From the NCBI GenBank assembly GCA_964344215.1, contig CAYFMP010000134.1:1-5094 (forward strand): a stretch of DNA of 5,094 nucleotides, given 5' to 3'. The notes under the pieces are model-generated. The model saw only the letters and a list, made by a program, of their open reading frames with translations, ran no database searches and was not told where the DNA came from. Origin of the DNA: CAYFMP01 sp964344215 (GTDB lineage: Bacteria; Pseudomonadota; Alphaproteobacteria; Rhodospirillales; Casp-alpha2). The position numbers were made by a program, and so were the translations under genes. Shown here one piece after another: positions 1 through 4,990 of this stretch. Position 1 is the stretch's first letter. Each line of letters starts with the position of its first letter.

Positions 1-1
1 G

Positions 2-55
2 GCCGGCAGGCCGCAACACCGATCTCAGCCGCTTCCATATCAACGTGACCCGCTC
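2..55 (-). repeat. Partial copy of TA-flanked inverted-repeat element (type-A end)
   Basis: These 54 bases are the exact reverse complement of 2363-2416, the left arm of the central element, with no mismatch. The outer end is the GAGCGG terminus at position 55. The copy runs inward toward the left window edge, so most of it is probably outside the window. The outer dinucleotide is TG (read outward on the minus strand) instead of the TA found at the other ends, so the target site has decayed or the insertion differed. It lies just downstream of the HIRAN-type gene and directly beside a hairpin at 57-78. Confidence 0.9.
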
Positions 56-56
56 C

Positions 57-78
57 AGGCAGGGTTTCTTCCCTGCCT
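57..78 (-). terminator. Hairpin after the HIRAN-type gene, possible terminator
   Basis: AGGCAGGG (57-64) pairs perfectly with CCCTGCCT (71-78) around a 6-base loop. It starts 11 bases beyond the stop codon of the leftward gene at 90-524, which is the right place for a transcription terminator. There is no T-tract after the stem in the leftward direction, so it would be a non-canonical terminator or an mRNA 3'-end stabiliser. The stem sits against the repeat end at 55. Confidence 0.45.
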
Positions 79-89
79 CAAGGTTCCCT

Positions 90-524
90 TCAGTGATGTT
101 GGACAGTCGGCAGGTCGATCTTCACGCCGACGTGTCCCTTATCTCCATCTCCCCGGTTCCAGCCTCCGACGACGACGCCTTTGCACTTTGCCGCCATACC
201 TGCCGCGCCGATATCCGACATGCTCTTGCGGAAGCTACGAGCAGTCACGCGATCCAGATGACCGACGGTCTGGCCGTCGATGAGGACTTGTACAGCCTTT
301 GAATCGTAAGGATTGTCATCTTCGGGAACCAAGAAGACCTCAACCTCTAGGCGCCGGCTATTCCCGGCTCTCCTTCCACGGATGCGTTCGAGGGCATCCT
401 GGTAGCGACCCTCGTCGACCACGTCGACGTCATAGGTACCCGGCCCATTCTTGAATTCGGCGATACCCATAGTCCCTGCGGAAGAACCAAGGCGGCGTCC
501 AAAGGGAAAAGAAAACAGTCCCAT
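90..524 (-). CDS. Free-standing HIRAN-domain-like protein
   Basis: A 144-residue protein. An upstream in-frame ATG at 575 exists, but the start at 524 is chosen because AAGGAGG (530-536) lies five bases before it and a TATAAT box lies at 567-572. After a short basic N-terminus (about 1-28), the rest resembles the HIRAN fold: YDVDVVDEGRYQDALERI (31-48) gives the first strand and helix, VEVFLVPEDDNPYDSKAV (61-78) is the hallmark acidic DNPYD segment, QTVGHLDR (85-92) is the VGHL turn, and VVVGGWNRG (117-125) with HVGVKIDL (131-138) forms the last strands. Established: HIRAN domains occur in HLTF/Rad5-type remodellers, where they bind DNA 3' ends, and as lone bacterial proteins of mostly unknown role. 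Inferred: a cytoplasmic DNA-binding protein. It is transcribed alone, looks somewhat less GC-rich than its neighbours and sits beside a repeat, which may point to acquisition. Confidence 0.82.
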   Translation of the reverse strand: MGLFSFPFGRRLGSSAGTMGIAEFKNGPGTYDVDVVDEGRYQDALERIRGRRAGNSRRLEVEVFLVPEDDNPYDSKAVQVLIDGQTVGHLDRVTARSFRKSMSDIGAAGMAAKCKGVVVGGWNRGDGDKGHVGVKIDLPTVQHH

Positions 525-529
525 TGCAG

Positions 530-536
530 CCTCCTT
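530..536 (-). promoter_or_regulatory. Strong ribosome binding site deciding the 524 start
   Basis: Read on the minus strand this is AAGGAGG, a near-perfect Shine-Dalgarno sequence, five bases before the ATG at 524. It is the reason for preferring 524 over the upstream ATG at 575, which would overlap the predicted promoter. Confidence 0.8.
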
Positions 537-554
537 CGAAATCTCTGAAAGATA

Positions 555-595
555 GTTTATATAAACATTATACACGCTTATGGAGTGGGCGGGGA
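555..595 (-). promoter_or_regulatory. Promoter of the HIRAN-type gene with a palindromic operator-like site
   Basis: On the minus strand a perfect TATAAT box occupies 567-572, with a poor -35 candidate (TTCCCC) 18 bases upstream. Immediately downstream of the box, where transcription would start, lies the perfect 12-base palindrome GTTTATATAAAC (555-566). This AT-rich patch stands out in a GC-rich window. The position suits a repressor operator, but the regulator is unknown. Box and palindrome are read directly; function is inferred. Confidence 0.5.
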
Positions 596-691
596 ATTCT
601 TTTTATTGGTGTCTGGGCGTCGGTTCAACGGAGCGCATCTGATCCGAAACAACCGACCGTTTTTAGCGGTAGCGAGGGTTCGGCAACTTGC

Positions 692-714
692 CGGCGCCAC
701 GCGGCGTGGCGCCG
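692..714. other. Perfect 10-bp hairpin in the divergent intergenic region
   Basis: CGGCGCCACG (692-701) pairs with CGTGGCGCCG (705-714) around a 3-base loop. It lies in the 265-base gene-free stretch between the leftward HIRAN-type gene and the rightward exported-protein gene. No T-tract follows it on either strand. It could be an operator, part of the leader of the 790 gene, or a terminator for transcription entering from either side. Apart from this stem and the promoter at 555-595, I see nothing else definite in 525-789. Confidence 0.4.
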
Positions 715-789
715 CGACCCGGTTCGTGATATGCTTCCCCGCAGTTCGGCGTCGCTCCTAAGGCCCGCATCGCGGCGGGAAACGAACCG

Positions 790-1140
790 ATGCTCTCGAA
801 ATTCGTTCACACAGGCGTCTCGATTGCGGCCCTCGGGCTGGTGCTGTGGACGCCGCCGCCGGCTGCCGCGCAGACCCAGCGCCAGTGCAACTGCCTCTAT
901 AACGGCGAAAGGTATGTGGTCGGCCGTTGCGTCTGCATGAAGACGCCGAGCGGCCCGCGGCTGGCCTGTTGCGGCCAGGTTCTCAACAACCCGTCGTGGT
1001 CGTTCAAGACGGGCGGTTGCCCGCTCGCTTCCGAGACCTCGCCATCGCCGGAATTGGCGGCGATCTCGGAGCGCGACCGGCCCGAGCCGCCCGGCCCGAG
1101 CGTATCGCTGCCGAACTCGACCGAGACCGCCGCCGACTGA
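790..1140 (+). CDS. Small cysteine-rich exported protein, function unknown
   Basis: A 116-residue protein. Residues 1-27 form a classical signal peptide: a basic start (MLSKF), a hydrophobic core (about 10-20) and a PPPAAA|Q-type cleavage site after residue 27, so the product is probably periplasmic or secreted. The mature part has seven cysteines in a C-x-C (33, 35), C-x-C (47, 49), CC (60, 61), C77 pattern, between which lie YNGERYVVGRC and GQVLNNPSWSF. Residues from about 83 on are rich in Pro, Ser and Glu and look disordered. The odd cysteine count leaves one thiol unpaired if the others form disulfides. There is no CXXCH haem site and no lipobox. The ribosome binding site is weak (GGCGGGAAA). 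The methyltransferase gene follows on the same strand 135 bases on; a functional link is not evident. I do not recognise a named family. Confidence 0.72.
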   Translation: MLSKFVHTGVSIAALGLVLWTPPPAAAQTQRQCNCLYNGERYVVGRCVCMKTPSGPRLACCGQVLNNPSWSFKTGGCPLASETSPSPELAAISERDRPEPPGPSVSLPNSTETAAD

Positions 1141-1145
1141 GCGAC

Positions 1146-1159
1146 CGGGCCGCGGCCCG
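1146..1159. other. Perfect 14-bp palindrome after the exported-protein gene
   Basis: CGGGCCGCGGCCCG reads identically on both strands and begins five bases after the stop codon of the 790-1140 gene. It can form only a short stem with a 4-base loop and has no following T-tract, so termination is uncertain. Chance palindromes are common in sequence this GC-rich. Confidence 0.25.
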
Positions 1160-1275
1160 AGCCGGCGACACCGCCAAGGGACTGGCGTTTTCCGGAACAG
1201 GTCGGATACAGTGCTCGGGCTCCGAGCGCGGACCGGGTGAGGCCGTGCCGGATACGGACAACGGCATCCAGGTTC

Positions 1276-2076
1276 ATGCGCAGTTCATTGCTCGTTAAAC
1301 TGCTGGGGTTTTCGGCGCTGCTGATTCACGGCGACCCGTTGGTCCTGGATCGTTGGCTGTGGCTGAAGAAAAGGCTGCCGCGCACGCGGAACGACGAATC
1401 GCTGCTCGATTGCGGCTGCGGCTCCGGCGCCTTCTCGATCGGCGCCGCCCGGCGCGGCTACGTTACCACCGGGATCAGCAACCAGGGTCCGACGCTGCAA
1501 ACCGCCGAGCAACGGGCCGGACAACTGGCGCCGGGGCGTGCCCGATTCGAGGCCGTCGACGTCCGCCGACTGGCCGAACGAAACGATTTTGCCGGAAGCT
1601 TCGATTTCGCCGTCTGTCTGGAGGTCATCGAGCACATCGCCGACGACCGCAAGCTGATGGTCGATCTCGCCAACTGCATCAAGCCCGGCGGTCGCCTGCT
1701 GTTGACGACCCCGAACTACCATTACGTCGCCATCACCGCCGATGAGGAGGGTCCGCGCAGTTCCGACGAACACGTCACTTGCGGATGGCACGTGCGCCGG
1801 GGCTACACGGCGGCGATGCTAAGCGAGCTGTGCGACGAGGCGGGGCTGGTGGTCGAGGATATCTCCTATTGCAGCGGCTTCCTCTCTCAGAAGTTGACGA
1901 TGGTCCTGCGCCGGCTCGCCCGCCTTCACTACCTGCTCGGGTGGATGGTCGTCTTGCCGTTGCGCCCGTTGCCGCCGCTGCTCGATGGTTTGCTGACCCG
2001 TCTGCTGGGCTGGCGCTATTACTCGATCGGCCTCGAGGCCTACAAACCACGCTTCGGTTCGTCGGCCGCGCCATGA
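1276..2076 (+). CDS. Class I SAM-dependent methyltransferase, substrate unknown
   Basis: A 266-residue protein from ATG 1276; a GTG at 1237 in frame would add 13 residues of poor quality, and neither start has a strong ribosome binding site. The Rossmann-like methyltransferase core is clear: motif I LLDCGCGSG (43-51) binds the SAM methionine and ribose, VDVRRL (94-99) is the loop after strand 3 with acidic D95, FDFAVCLEVIEHIADD (109-124) is the motif IV/post-motif region typical of UbiG and Methyltransf_11/23 families, and IKPGGRLLLTTPN (135-147) is the following helix-strand. The second strand ends in GISNQG (66-71) without the usual acidic residue that binds the ribose hydroxyls. The C-terminus (about 207-246) is rich in Leu, Pro and Arg and may contact membrane or a lipid. 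The DEHVTCGWH segment (164-172) recalls methyltransferases of sugar or lipid modification, but this is an impression only. Confidence 0.85.
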   Translation: MRSSLLVKLLGFSALLIHGDPLVLDRWLWLKKRLPRTRNDESLLDCGCGSGAFSIGAARRGYVTTGISNQGPTLQTAEQRAGQLAPGRARFEAVDVRRLAERNDFAGSFDFAVCLEVIEHIADDRKLMVDLANCIKPGGRLLLTTPNYHYVAITADEEGPRSSDEHVTCGWHVRRGYTAAMLSELCDEAGLVVEDISYCSGFLSQKLTMVLRRLARLHYLLGWMVVLPLRPLPPLLDGLLTRLLGWRYYSIGLEAYKPRFGSSAAP

Positions 2077-2077
2077 T

Positions 2078-2103
2078 CCGGCGCCGGCTCAGGTCGGCGC
2101 CGG
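2078..2103. terminator. Hairpin between convergent genes, likely shared terminator
   Basis: CCGGCGCCG (2078-2086) pairs with CGGCGCCGG (2095-2103) around an 8-base loop. It begins one base after the methyltransferase stop and extends into the last codons of the leftward gene at 2089-2349. Because each arm is itself self-complementary, the arms also read as a direct repeat, CGGCGCCGGCT at 2079-2089 and 2095-2105. Only CTTT follows on the plus strand, so it is a weak intrinsic terminator by the usual criteria, though the position between converging genes fits a bidirectional one. Confidence 0.5.
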
Positions 2104-2349
2104 CTTTGACAGCTCCTCTTTCAGCGGCGACACGGCGATGAATTCCTCGACCGACGATGTCCCGTCGCGGGCCGCCGATCGGCATCTGGCCAGCTCGGCG
2201 ATCAACAGCCGGCGCTGTTCGATCAGGTAATTGAACTGTTCGTCGCAGGCCGGTATGGGCGGCGGGTAGTCGGCGATTCGCCGCGCCACCGACTGCTTGA
2301 GAGCTTTCAGGTTCAGCTCCAACAATTCCCATTCCGAATTCGCGCTCAT
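2089..2349 (-). CDS. Small hypothetical helical protein
   Basis: An 86-residue protein from ATG 2349; an in-frame GTG at 2373 would add eight residues encoded partly by the inserted element, so it is unlikely to be ancestral. The sequence begins MSANSEWELLELNLKALKQ, and has a central ADYPPPIPACDEQFNYLIEQ (27-46) followed by a charged helix RRLLIAELARCR (47-58) and a low-complexity tail. It should be mostly alpha-helical and soluble, with no signal peptide or membrane segment. No strong Shine-Dalgarno precedes either start; the element at 2361-2624 ends only 11 bases upstream of the ATG, so it may have replaced the native promoter. I recognise no function. The real-gene call rests on coherent composition, the sensible start and the convergent hairpin. 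Confidence 0.6.
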   Translation of the reverse strand: MSANSEWELLELNLKALKQSVARRIADYPPPIPACDEQFNYLIEQRRLLIAELARCRSAARDGTSSVEEFIAVSPLKEELSKPAPT

Positions 2350-2360
2350 CGGAGGCAGTT

Positions 2361-2624
2361 TAGAGCGGGTCACGTTGATATGGAAGCGGCTGAGATCGGT
2401 GTTGCGGCCTGCCGGCTAGGAGGGGATGCGAAGGCGATGTGGGGCATCGGCGAGCCTCCTCGACGACGCCGGAAGGCCGAAAAACCGACCGCAGGCGCGT
2501 TCTCCGGCCCCCTGGACGGCGTCGCGGCCCGTTTCCGATGGCCCCGCATCGCTGCACGAGCCGCTCCTTGCCAGGAGACCGGAGAGCGCGTCTCAGCGAT
2601 TCCATATCAACGTGAACCGCTCTA
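2361..2624. mobile_element. Complete TA-flanked MITE-like element with 35-bp inverted ends
   Basis: The left arm (2361-2395) and the reverse complement of the right arm (2591-2624) align over about 35 bases with two substitutions and one single-base gap, sharing the run TCACGTTGATATGGAA. Each end carries TA outside a GAGCGG terminus, which fits a TA target duplication as made by IS630/Tc1-mariner transposases (family knowledge; the link is inferred). The interior (2396-2590) has no credible ORF and no transposase, so the element would be non-autonomous. The left arm matches 2-55 exactly and the right arm matches 4988-5094. A small stem, CTCCT/AGGAG (2564-2577), lies near the right end. The element fills most of the 329-base gene-free stretch 2350-2678; the remaining 2625-2678 shows nothing definite. 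Confidence 0.75.
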
Positions 2625-2678
2625 GCACGATGCGGCCGGTGGCGGAGGGGGAAACGGCGTCGACCGCGGCGTCCGGCC

Positions 2679-3704
2679 TCAACTGGCCGCCGCATGGCCG
2701 AGGATATAGGCGTCCAACTCGGCGATCAGCTCGCGTCTGCGTTTCTCAGGGATAAACGAAGCTTCGAAGCCGTTGCGCGCCAGCCGGTAGACTTCGTCCG
2801 TTCCAAGGTCGAGGGCGGCGCTGATCTCGATCAGGTTCTCGTTCACATAGCCGCCGAAATAGGCCGGATCGTCGGAGTTGACGGTCACCTTGAGACCGCG
2901 GTTCATCATCTCCTTCAGGGGATGGGCCTGCAGCGATTCGACGCCGCCGAGCCTGAGGTTGGAAAGCGGACAGACGGTCAACGGCATCGCCGTCTCGGCG
3001 AGGCAGGCAACCAAGTCGGGATCTTCGAGCGAGCGGTTGCCATGATCGATCCGCGACACCCCGAGCCGCTCGACCGCTTCTTGCACGTAAGCGGCCGGTC
3101 CCTCCTCGCCGGCGTGGGCGACGGCGAGGAACCCTTCGGCGCGGGCCTTGGCGAAGACGTCGGCGAACTTGCCGGGCGGATGCCCGGCCTCGCTGGAATC
3201 GAGGCCGACGGCGACGATATGGTGGCGATAAGCGAGCGCTTGGTCGAGCGTCGAGAAGGCGCTGTCCTGGTCGAGGTGCCTGAGAAAGCACATGATCAGC
3301 CGAGACGAGATGCCCCATTTCGCCTCCGCCTCCTCCATCGCGCGGACGATACCGCCGATGACCTGAGCGAACTCGACGCCGCGTTCGGTGTGCGCCTGCG
3401 GGTCGAAGAACATCTCGGCGTGACGAACCGTCTGCCGATGGGCGCGCTCCAGGTAGGCCAGGGTGAGGTCGTAGAAGTCCCGTTTCTCGAGCAGCACCGC
3501 CGTGCCCTGGTAGTAGAGATCGAGGAACTCCTGAAGGTCGGCGAACGAATAAGCCTCCCGCAGTTCGGCGGCCGACCGGTAAGCCAGCGAAACGCCGTTG
3601 CGCTTGGCCAGGGCGAACATCATCTCCGGCTCGAGCGTGCCCTCGATGTGAAGATGCAGTTCCGCCTTCGGCAGGGCTTCGATAAAATCGTTGGAAACAG
3701 CCAT
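2679..3704 (-). CDS. add: Adenine deaminase (adenosine/adenine deaminase family)
   Basis: A 341-residue zinc hydrolase that should deaminate adenine to hypoxanthine and ammonia in the cytoplasm. Start 3704 is preferred over ATG 3737 because family members begin a few residues before the FIEALPKAELHLH segment. Zinc and catalytic residues are all present: H17 and H19 in ELHLHIEGTLEPE, H197 and the proton donor E200 in AHAGEEGP, H221 in RIDHG, and D278/D279 in VNSDDPAYFGG. Length fits. Features such as HLHIEGTLEPE, EFLDLYYQG (59-67), VGLDSSEAGHPPGKF (166-180) and SDDPAYFGGY are those of the bacterial adenine deaminase subfamily rather than adenosine deaminase, although automatic annotation often says the latter and uses the symbol add. 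It is divergent from the hypoxanthine phosphoribosyltransferase gene, which would use its product. An inserted element lies 54 bases past its stop. Confidence 0.93.
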   Translation of the reverse strand: MAVSNDFIEALPKAELHLHIEGTLEPEMMFALAKRNGVSLAYRSAAELREAYSFADLQEFLDLYYQGTAVLLEKRDFYDLTLAYLERAHRQTVRHAEMFFDPQAHTERGVEFAQVIGGIVRAMEEAEAKWGISSRLIMCFLRHLDQDSAFSTLDQALAYRHHIVAVGLDSSEAGHPPGKFADVFAKARAEGFLAVAHAGEEGPAAYVQEAVERLGVSRIDHGNRSLEDPDLVACLAETAMPLTVCPLSNLRLGGVESLQAHPLKEMMNRGLKVTVNSDDPAYFGGYVNENLIEISAALDLGTDEVYRLARNGFEASFIPEKRRRELIAELDAYILGHAAAS

Positions 3705-3792
3705 GGCCCAGGATCCCTGTCCGCGGTTCCGCGCCATCGTCGCCGTTGTCGGCCGATATGTCCATGAGATGCGTCAATGAAAGCGGCCGTAC

Positions 3793-3841
3793 GGTTGCGT
3801 AACCTACGATGCCCGGATTCTGTTAGTATCATATCCAGGAG
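3793..3841 (+). promoter_or_regulatory. Candidate promoter and RBS of hpt in the divergent spacer
   Basis: The 143-base spacer 3705-3847 must serve both add and hpt. On the plus strand TGTTAGTAT (3821-3829) resembles an extended -10 box; no good -35 stands at 17 bases, the nearest TTG-type hexamer (3795-3800) being too far. GGTTGCGTAACC (3793-3804) is a short inverted repeat with a 4-base centre that could be an operator. AGGAG (3837-3841) six bases before the ATG is a good ribosome binding site. No purine riboswitch is evident. Confidence 0.35.
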
Positions 3842-3847
3842 ACGGCT

Positions 3848-4411
3848 ATGGGCGAGATCAAACCGCTTTTTGACGAAACCGAAATCGCCCGGCGGGTCGA
3901 TGAACTGGCCCGCGAAATCGCCGAGACCATCGACGGCGATCTGACCCTGATCGGCGTGTTGAAGGGAAGCTTCGTCTTCCTGGCCGATCTGGTGCGGGCG
4001 CTGAACGGTGTGGGACGGCCGGCTCAGGTCGAGTTCATCCGCTTGAGCAGTTACGGCGTCGGCACGACGAGCAGCGGCGATGTCCTGTTGATCGGCAGCA
4101 GCCCGGCGATCGACAAGAACCGGACGGCATTGCTCGTCGACGACATCGTCGATACCGGCTATTCCGTCGAACGCGCTCAGGGCATCCTGCAGGCGAACGG
4201 CATCGATCCGATCTGGACGTGTGCGCTTCTCGACAAACCGTCGAGACGCGAAATCGCCGTAGAAGTCGATTTCGTCGGCTTCACCATTCCTGACGTTTTC
4301 GTCGCCGGCTACGGTATCGACTATGCGGAGAACTACCGTTCGCTGCCTTTCATCGGTGCCGTCCAGCTGGCCGGCGAGTTCGATATCGGGCCGGAGCGGG
4401 CAACGGGCTGA
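3848..4411 (+). CDS. hpt: Hypoxanthine phosphoribosyltransferase
   Basis: A 187-residue cytoplasmic enzyme that joins hypoxanthine (and perhaps guanine) to PRPP, giving IMP (or GMP) and pyrophosphate. The start has AGGAG six bases upstream. Family landmarks are all present: LKGSFVFLADL (38-48), the K-G site for pyrophosphate; the flexible-loop strand RLSSYG (65-70); the PRPP signature LLVDDIVDTGYS (95-106), where D98, D99 and D102 align with the human E133, D134 and catalytic D137; DKPSRR (129-134), whose K130 contacts the purine O6; and VAGYGIDYAENYRSLPFIG (152-170), with D158 for metal binding. The first acidic residue is Asp where E. coli Hpt has Glu, a conservative change. Length is normal. 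Divergent from the adenine deaminase gene, so the two likely act in sequence in adenine salvage. Confidence 0.95.
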   Translation: MGEIKPLFDETEIARRVDELAREIAETIDGDLTLIGVLKGSFVFLADLVRALNGVGRPAQVEFIRLSSYGVGTTSSGDVLLIGSSPAIDKNRTALLVDDIVDTGYSVERAQGILQANGIDPIWTCALLDKPSRREIAVEVDFVGFTIPDVFVAGYGIDYAENYRSLPFIGAVQLAGEFDIGPERATG

Positions 4412-4472
4412 CCGCGCCGCCGGAGCTGGCGATCGAGCGAATACGGAAGTCCGCCGAAAAACCCCGGATTGT

Positions 4473-4561
4473 GCTACTATGGGGCAACCCGCCGGGTGAA
4501 CCGGTGGGCGCCCCGGCCGATCCGCAACCGGGGGCCTCGGGATTGTTGGAAGAGATCTAAG
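4473..4561 (+). promoter_or_regulatory. Candidate promoter and hairpin-rich leader of the CBS gene
   Basis: TGCTACTAT (4472-4480) looks like an extended -10 box (TGnTAnnAT), with no good -35. The following leader of about 75 bases holds a short palindrome, ACCCG-C-CGGGT (4487-4497), and a CCCCGG (4511-4516)/CCGGGG (4528-4533) stem with an 11-base loop. The ribosome binding site is GGAAGAG (4548-4554), seven bases before the ATG. The stem could end hpt transcription or shape the CBS leader. An in-frame ATG at 4469 lies at the -10 box itself and is not used as the start. Confidence 0.3.
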
Positions 4562-4990
4562 ATGAAAACAGTGCGGCAAGTGCTCGTCGAGAAGGGCGAC
4601 TCGGTGTTCTCGGTCGGTCCCGACGATACGGTGCTCGACGCCATCCGCGAGATGGCCGACAAGGAGATCGGGGGATTATTGGTGGTCGAGGATGACAAGC
4701 CGATCGGCATGTTCACCGAACGCGACTACGCCCGCAACGTCTTTCTGAAAGGCAAGGCATCGCCAGAAACGCCGGTCCGCGAGGTCATGACGAAGAAGCT
4801 CATCATTGCGCGGCCCGAGCAGACGGTCGAGGAATGCATGGCGGTGATGACCGATAAACGCGTCCGCCACCTGCCGGTCATGGACGATGGCCGGCTTGCC
4901 GGCATGGTGTCGATCGGCGACCTGGTCAAGACCATCATCGAGGACCAGAAGTTCACCATCGAGCAGCTCGAGACCTATATTCACAGCTAG
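4562..4990 (+). CDS. Two-CBS-domain regulatory protein
   Basis: A 142-residue protein made almost entirely of a tandem CBS pair (Bateman module). CBS1 spans about residues 10-64, with PDDTVLDAIREMADKEIGGL and IGMFTERDYAR; CBS2 spans about 70-128, with the linker MTKKLIIARPEQTVEECM and the typical VRHLPVMDDGRLAGMVSIGD end. The pattern GMFTERD / GMVSIGD, with an acidic residue after each final strand, is the usual site for adenosine nucleotide ribose binding. Family knowledge: such stand-alone modules bind AMP, ATP or related ligands and regulate partners. A link to the neighbouring adenine salvage genes is tempting but inferred. Start 4562 has a good ribosome binding site and a family-like N-terminus (MKTVRQVL). 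The stop TAG (4988-4990) overlaps the end of an inserted repeat, yet the C-terminus FTIEQLETYI looks of normal length. Confidence 0.9.
   Translation: MKTVRQVLVEKGDSVFSVGPDDTVLDAIREMADKEIGGLLVVEDDKPIGMFTERDYARNVFLKGKASPETPVREVMTKKLIIARPEQTVEECMAVMTDKRVRHLPVMDDGRLAGMVSIGDLVKTIIEDQKFTIEQLETYIHS

Noticed and set aside
525..575. N-terminal extension of the HIRAN-type protein from ATG 575
   Set aside because: It would start at the -10 box, translate the palindrome and the Shine-Dalgarno sequence, and has no ribosome binding site of its own.
524..940. Rightward ORF spanning the divergent promoter region
   Set aside because: Ser/Arg-rich, no ribosome binding site, overlaps both the HIRAN-type promoter and the signal peptide region of the exported-protein gene in another frame.
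1285..1791. Leftward ORF opposite the methyltransferase
   Set aside because: No recognisable motif; the opposite strand carries the methyltransferase core.
2..2624. Repeats read as a CRISPR array
   Set aside because: The copies are few, far apart, inverted relative to each other and longer than CRISPR repeats, with no regular spacers.
2380..2755. Overlapping rightward ORFs and a leftward ORF across the inserted element
   Set aside because: They are Arg/Ala/Pro-rich shadow translations of repetitive GC-rich DNA, lack good starts, and share ends such as PYQREPL only because the repeat arm is translated in each.
2694..3767. Long rightward ORF of 357 codons opposite the deaminase gene
   Set aside because: It is antisense to a gene with all catalytic motifs of the deaminase family; its own translation shows no domain and is a typical GC-rich shadow.
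3705..3847. Purine riboswitch before hpt
   Set aside because: The spacer is short and shows no three-way-junction pattern or the conserved loop motifs of that class.
4469..4561. N-terminal extension of the CBS protein from ATG 4469
   Set aside because: The extra 31 residues are unlike the family, the ATG coincides with a -10-like box, and the internal ATG at 4562 has a good ribosome binding site.
3620..4579. Long leftward ORF of 319 codons opposite hpt
   Set aside because: It overlaps two firmly identified genes and its protein has the composition of an antisense translation.
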